Positions 6,411 through 9,764 of a stretch of DNA of 9,764 bases are shown here, in pieces; the first letter of the stretch is position 1; each line of letters opens with the position of its first letter. The DNA comes from Draconibacterium sp. (GTDB lineage Bacteria > Bacteroidota > Bacteroidia > Bacteroidales > Prolixibacteraceae). Location: contig JAUVDE010000092.1 of assembly GCA_030595485.1 (NCBI GenBank), positions 1-9,764 on the forward strand. Direction: 5' to 3'. Under the pieces are notes generated by a model. That model was not told the origin of the DNA and made no database searches. It saw nothing but the letters and a program-made list of their open reading frames with translations. The position numbers were made by a program, and so were the translations under genes.

Positions 6411-8912
6411 ATGTTGGAGAAAATAATTGATTTCAGCGTAAAGAATAAATTAATAGTAATACTATTTACGTTTACCATTGCAGCCTTTGGATTGTATTCA
6501 ATTTTTAAAATCCCCTTGGGCGCAGTTCCCGACATTACCAATAATCAAGTGCAGGTAATCACCACTTCCGGTAATTTATCGACCCAGGAAATTGAACAAT
6601 TTATTACTGCTCCTGTAGAAATGGAAATGGCAAACTTGCCGGGCGTAAACGAAATTCGCTCGATTTCCAAATTTGGAATATCGGTGGTTACCGTTGTTTT
6701 CGATGAAAAACTGGGAACCTATTTACCACGCCAATTAATTGCGGAGAAAATAAAAAGTGCTTCTGCCAATATCCCCGAAGTTTATGGGAGCCCGGAGATG
6801 GGACCAATTTCAACTGGTTTAGGAGAAATATATCAATATGTTTTAGATGTTAAACCCGGTTTCGAAGAGAAATATACCGCGATGGATTTAAGAACTATTC
6901 AGGATTGGATAGTAAAACGAAGATTGTCGGGGATAAACGGGGTAGTTGAAATTAATAGCTGGGGAGGTTATTTAAAACAATACGAGATTGCGATAAATCC
7001 TTCGCAACTAAAAAGCTTCGACATTACTTTAATCGAGGTTTTTGATGCGCTGGAGCGAAACAACAATATTTCGGGTGGTTCGTACATCGAGAAGACAAAT
7101 CAGAGTTATTTTATTCGTGGTGACGGACAAATTAAATCGCTGGAAGACATTGAAAACATTGTTGTTAAAAACAATTCGGGCACTTCAATTTTGATAAAAA
7201 ACATTGCCAAAGTTCATTTTGGTTTTGCCAACCGGTTTGGGGCAATTACCGCCAACGGAAAGGGCGAAACGGTACTGGGGCAAATAATGATGCTTAAAGA
7301 TGGTAATTCGAAGGAGGTGATAAGCGAAGTAAAATTGAGCGTTGCCGAAATTCAGAAAAACCTGCCCGACGGAGTTTTTATTAACCCGATAATTGAACGC
7401 AGCGAGTTGATTGCAAAAACCTCGTTTACCATTTCCGAAAACCTTATTCTTGGTGCCATAATCGTTATGCTGATTGTAATGTTGCTGTTGGGAAATGTGC
7501 GTTCGGCACTGGTAATTGCATCTATGATTCCGCTTTCTTTGCTTTTCACCATTTCGATGATGTATATTTTTGGAATTGATGCCAACTTAATGAGTTTGGG
7601 GGCGCTCGATTTTGGGATTATAATCGATGGTGCAGTTATAATTGTTGAATTTATTGCACTTCGAATTGCAGTGCTCAAGAATGATATTATTGGTACAAAA
7701 GGCGACGAAAAGCAAACAATAATGGATAAGATTTCGTTTGAAGGCGCTACGAAAATGATGAAATCTGCCATTTTTGGGCAAGTCATTATTTTAATTGTTT
7801 TTATCCCCATTCTTTCCTTAAGCGGAGTTGAAGGCAAAATGTTTCATCCCATGGCACTCTCGTTTTCATTTGCCATTATCGGCGCCATGATTCTTGGTTT
7901 AACCTGGCTTCCAGTTGCCGCATCGTTGTTTTTAAAACCAAATAAATCGAACAAACGAAATATTTCCGACTGGATAATGGACCAGGCCCAAAAATCCTAT
8001 CTCCCAGTTATTAAATGGTCGTGCAACCACAAACGTATCGTACTAGGAGCTGCCGTCGCTTCGTTAATTTTCACTGGAATACTGTTTTCCAAAATGGGCG
8101 GCGAATTTGTTCCAACGCTCGACGAAGGTGACTTTGTGATTCAACCGGTATTAAAAACCGGAACGTCTTTATCCAAAACCGTAGAAATGACCACAAAAAT
8201 GGAAAATATTTTAATCGCGAATTTTCCGGATGAAGTAGAACAAATTGTTTCGCGGATTGGTGCCGCCGAGGTTCCAACCGACCCCATGTCGATGGAAGAA
8301 ATTGACATGATTATCAAACTAAAACCCAAAGACAATTGGACGGTTGTTGATACAAAAGACGAGTTGGCAGATAAATTTAAGGAAGCCCTTTCGATAATTC
8401 CGGGAGTGGAATATGAATTTACGCAACCCATTGAAATGCGTTTTAACGAATTGATTACTGGAGTGCGCTCCGACATTGCCATTAAAATATTTGGCGAAGA
8501 CCTCGATTACATTGATGAAAAAGCAAATGAAATAAAAGATTTAATCGAAAATGTACCGGGAGCCAGCGATATTATTTTGGAAAAAACTTCGGGTTTGCCG
8601 CAGATAAAAGTCAGTTATAATCGAAGCAAAATTGCACAATACGGAGTCGACATAAGCACGCTGAACAACTGTTTGTCGGCGGCTTTTGGTGGTGCAATAA
8701 CAGGAGTTGTTTTTGAAGGCGAAAACGCTTCGATATGGTTATGCGTTACGAAAGCCAAAACCGCACAGATATTGAAGACATTCGTCAGCTTCAGGTTCCG
8801 GTATCAAGTGGTTTACAGGTTCCGCTTGACGAGCTTGCCGACATTGAATACACCGAAGGACCTGCAAAGATTTCACGAGAAAATACACGCCGCCGGGTTG
8901 TGGTTAGCGTAA
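6411..8912 (+). CDS. CzcA-type heavy-metal efflux RND transporter, N-terminal part, truncated by a frameshift
   Basis: An inner-membrane proton/metal antiporter of the HME-RND group, the pump part of a tripartite CzcCBA-type exporter. Start MLEKIIDFSVKNKLIV is typical. TM1 is about 11-31, then IPLGAVPDITNNQVQV and the first porter domain. TM2-6 fall at about 345-507. In the fourth helix, GALDFGIIIDGAVIIVEF has D400 and D406. This DFG...DGA pattern marks CzcA-like Zn/Co/Cd pumps rather than CusA Cu/Ag pumps, though the usual VEN ends as VEF. The segment after TM6 (about 542-560) continues into GGEFVPTLDEGD (563-574). Residues 1-771 are authentic. After GAA at 8721 the frame is wrong, and the last 62 residues up to the stop at 8910-8912 are unrelated. 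The true continuation lies in the -1 frame. As read, the product lacks the second transmembrane half and should not work. Confidence 0.9.
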   Translation: MLEKIIDFSVKNKLIVILFTFTIAAFGLYSIFKIPLGAVPDITNNQVQVITTSGNLSTQEIEQFITAPVEMEMANLPGVNEIRSISKFGISVVTVVFDEKLGTYLPRQLIAEKIKSASANIPEVYGSPEMGPISTGLGEIYQYVLDVKPGFEEKYTAMDLRTIQDWIVKRRLSGINGVVEINSWGGYLKQYEIAINPSQLKSFDITLIEVFDALERNNNISGGSYIEKTNQSYFIRGDGQIKSLEDIENIVVKNNSGTSILIKNIAKVHFGFANRFGAITANGKGETVLGQIMMLKDGNSKEVISEVKLSVAEIQKNLPDGVFINPIIERSELIAKTSFTISENLILGAIIVMLIVMLLLGNVRSALVIASMIPLSLLFTISMMYIFGIDANLMSLGALDFGIIIDGAVIIVEFIALRIAVLKNDIIGTKGDEKQTIMDKISFEGATKMMKSAIFGQVIILIVFIPILSLSGVEGKMFHPMALSFSFAIIGAMILGLTWLPVAASLFLKPNKSNKRNISDWIMDQAQKSYLPVIKWSCNHKRIVLGAAVASLIFTGILFSKMGGEFVPTLDEGDFVIQPVLKTGTSLSKTVEMTTKMENILIANFPDEVEQIVSRIGAAEVPTDPMSMEEIDMIIKLKPKDNWTVVDTKDELADKFKEALSIIPGVEYEFTQPIEMRFNELITGVRSDIAIKIFGEDLDYIDEKANEIKDLIENVPGASDIILEKTSGLPQIKVSYNRSKIAQYGVDISTLNNCLSAAFGGAITGVVFEGENASIWLCVTKAKTAQILKTFVSFRFRYQVVYRFRLTSLPTLNTPKDLQRFHEKIHAAGLWLA
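8721..8728 (+). other. Frameshift site: one A missing in the efflux gene
   Basis: The sequence reads GGC GAAAACGC TTCGATATGG. With one more A (GAA AAA CGC TTC GAT ATG) the frame passes into the downstream CzcA sequence EKRFDMVMRYE, as expected for the family. Both flanks are otherwise intact and in family register. A true mutation or a homopolymer sequencing error are both possible. Confidence 0.88.
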
Positions 8913-9764
8913 ATGTGCGTAACCGCGACTTACAATCGGTTGTTGAAGACATTCAAGTTTTAGTTGAGAACAATATAAAACTTGCTCCGGGTAACTACAT
9001 CGAATATGGAGGACAGTTTGAGAATTTGAAAAATGCGAGTAATCGCCTCTTGCTAGCCGTTCCCATCGCCTTACTACTGATTTTTATTTTCCTGCATTTT
9101 GCCTTTAAATCATTAAAAGATGCTATTATGATTTTTACTGCAATTCCATTATCTGCTGTGGGTGGAGTTTTTCTTTTATGGGTGCGTGGAATGCCGTTTA
9201 GTGTTTCTGCCGGTGTCGGTTTTATTGCGCTCTTTGGAATAGCAGTATTAAACGGAATTGTTTTAATAGAACACTTAAAAGAACTTCAACATCAAGGAAT
9301 TACCGACATGCGCGAGTTAATTATAAAAGGTACAAAAAACCGTTTGCGACCTGTTATGCTAACTGCCGGAGCAGCTGCCATGGGATTTTTACCTATGGCA
9401 ATTTCAAGTGGAGCAGGCGCCGAAGTTCAACGTCCACTGGCAACAGTAGTTATCGGCGGGTTGGTAACTTCAACCATGCTCACAATGATTGCCCTGCCTT
9501 TACTCTTCGAAATCTTTTATAATGTGGTTGGAATCAAATTGTTCCCTCCACGATTTATCCGCTCGAAGGGTGCTGTTATTTTGTTTTTAATGCTCATTCC
9601 GGCTTTTTCAAGCTATGGGCAAAGTACTGATTTGAAATTAAATAAGGTGACAGAGATTGCCTTGCAAAACAACAACGAAATTGCTGCGTGGGCTCTAAAA
9701 GTTGAACAGAGCGAGGCATTAACAAAGACAGCATTTAATGCCGGCAAAACCGTTGTCTCCTACG
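8726..9764 (+). CDS. CzcA-type RND transporter C-terminal part fused to TolC-like outer-membrane protein, right end open
   Basis: The frame starting at 8726 continues the efflux gene after the shift and stays open to the window edge. The first ATG in this frame is at 8735, but it is unlikely to be a real independent start. It encodes the rest of the second porter domain (IRQLQVPVSSGLQVPLDELA, then ISRENTRRRVVVSVNV), then the last transmembrane helices (LLLAVPIALLLIFIFLHF; IMIFTAIPLSAVGGVFLLW; GVGFIALFGIAVLNGIVLIE; LTAGAAAMGFLPMAIS; LATVVIGGLVTSTMLTMIAL). Pump length to here would be about 1050 residues, normal for CzcA. Instead of stopping, the frame runs through a signal-peptide-like segment (about 9550-9622) into LNKVTEIALQNNNEIAAWALKVEQ, the opening of a TolC/OEP channel domain. 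Pump-channel fusions of this kind are known in Bacteroidota. A periplasmic adaptor gene would be expected beyond the edge. Confidence 0.88.
9548..9622 (+). other. Internal signal-peptide-like segment joining pump and TolC-like domain
   Basis: The coded segment has a basic stretch (RFIRSK), a hydrophobic core (GAVILFLMLIPAF) and a polar end SSYGQ followed by STDLKL. This is how Bacteroidota secreted proteins typically begin, with cleavage close to a Gln. It follows the last pump helix directly. It may act as an extra transmembrane helix and, if signal peptidase cuts after it, release the channel as a separate outer-membrane protein. Cleavage is inference. Confidence 0.6.

Noticed and set aside
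7352..7837. 161-codon minus-strand open frame inside the efflux gene
   Set aside because: It lies antisense to well-conserved CzcA transmembrane sequence, is Ile/Ser-rich and matches nothing; a shadow of the real gene.
8717..8730. Programmed -1 frameshifting to make the full pump
   Set aside because: The in-frame heptamer C GAA AAC is not a canonical slippery site and I see no obvious stimulatory hairpin just downstream. A base deletion or sequencing error explains it better.

Overview
This is an AT-rich window from a member of the Bacteroidota. Three things point there: starts preceded by A-rich leaders without Shine-Dalgarno sites, -7 boxes of the TAnnTTTG type, and a CzcA-type RND pump fused to a TolC-like domain. 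A marine or sediment lineage near the Marinilabiliales is possible, but that is only an impression from sequence style.

Layout. Positions 1-1826 (minus strand) hold most of a bifunctional trehalose-6-phosphate synthase/phosphatase whose C-terminus runs off the left edge. A 194-bp divergent promoter region (1827-2020) separates it from a compact plus-strand operon. The operon encodes a beta-phosphoglucomutase (2021-2791), a GH65 disaccharide phosphorylase (2809-5226) and a small uridine-kinase/phosphoribulokinase-like P-loop kinase (5245-5910). Gaps are 17 and 18 bp, and a strong hairpin terminator follows at 5949-5971. A stretch of about 430 bp without a convincing gene comes next; it ends in a 12-bp direct repeat just before a heavy-metal efflux gene (6411 to the right edge).

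How the genes fit. The minus-strand enzyme would make trehalose from UDP-glucose and glucose-6-phosphate. The plus-strand operon would break a disaccharide, most simply trehalose, with phosphate into glucose and beta-glucose-1-phosphate, and then convert the latter to glucose-6-phosphate. Synthesis and phosphorolytic recycling would thus share one control region. The kinase is the unexplained member; its substrate cannot be read from the sequence.

The efflux gene is a CzcA-type (divalent cation) RND pump. Its frame is broken by one missing A near 8722-8725, after 771 authentic residues. The rest of the pump continues in the -1 frame to the window edge, running into an internal signal-peptide-like segment and the start of a TolC-like outer-membrane channel domain. 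The fused architecture and the frameshift are the most notable points. I see no wholly new system here; the best candidate for undescribed function is the kinase in the phosphorylase operon.
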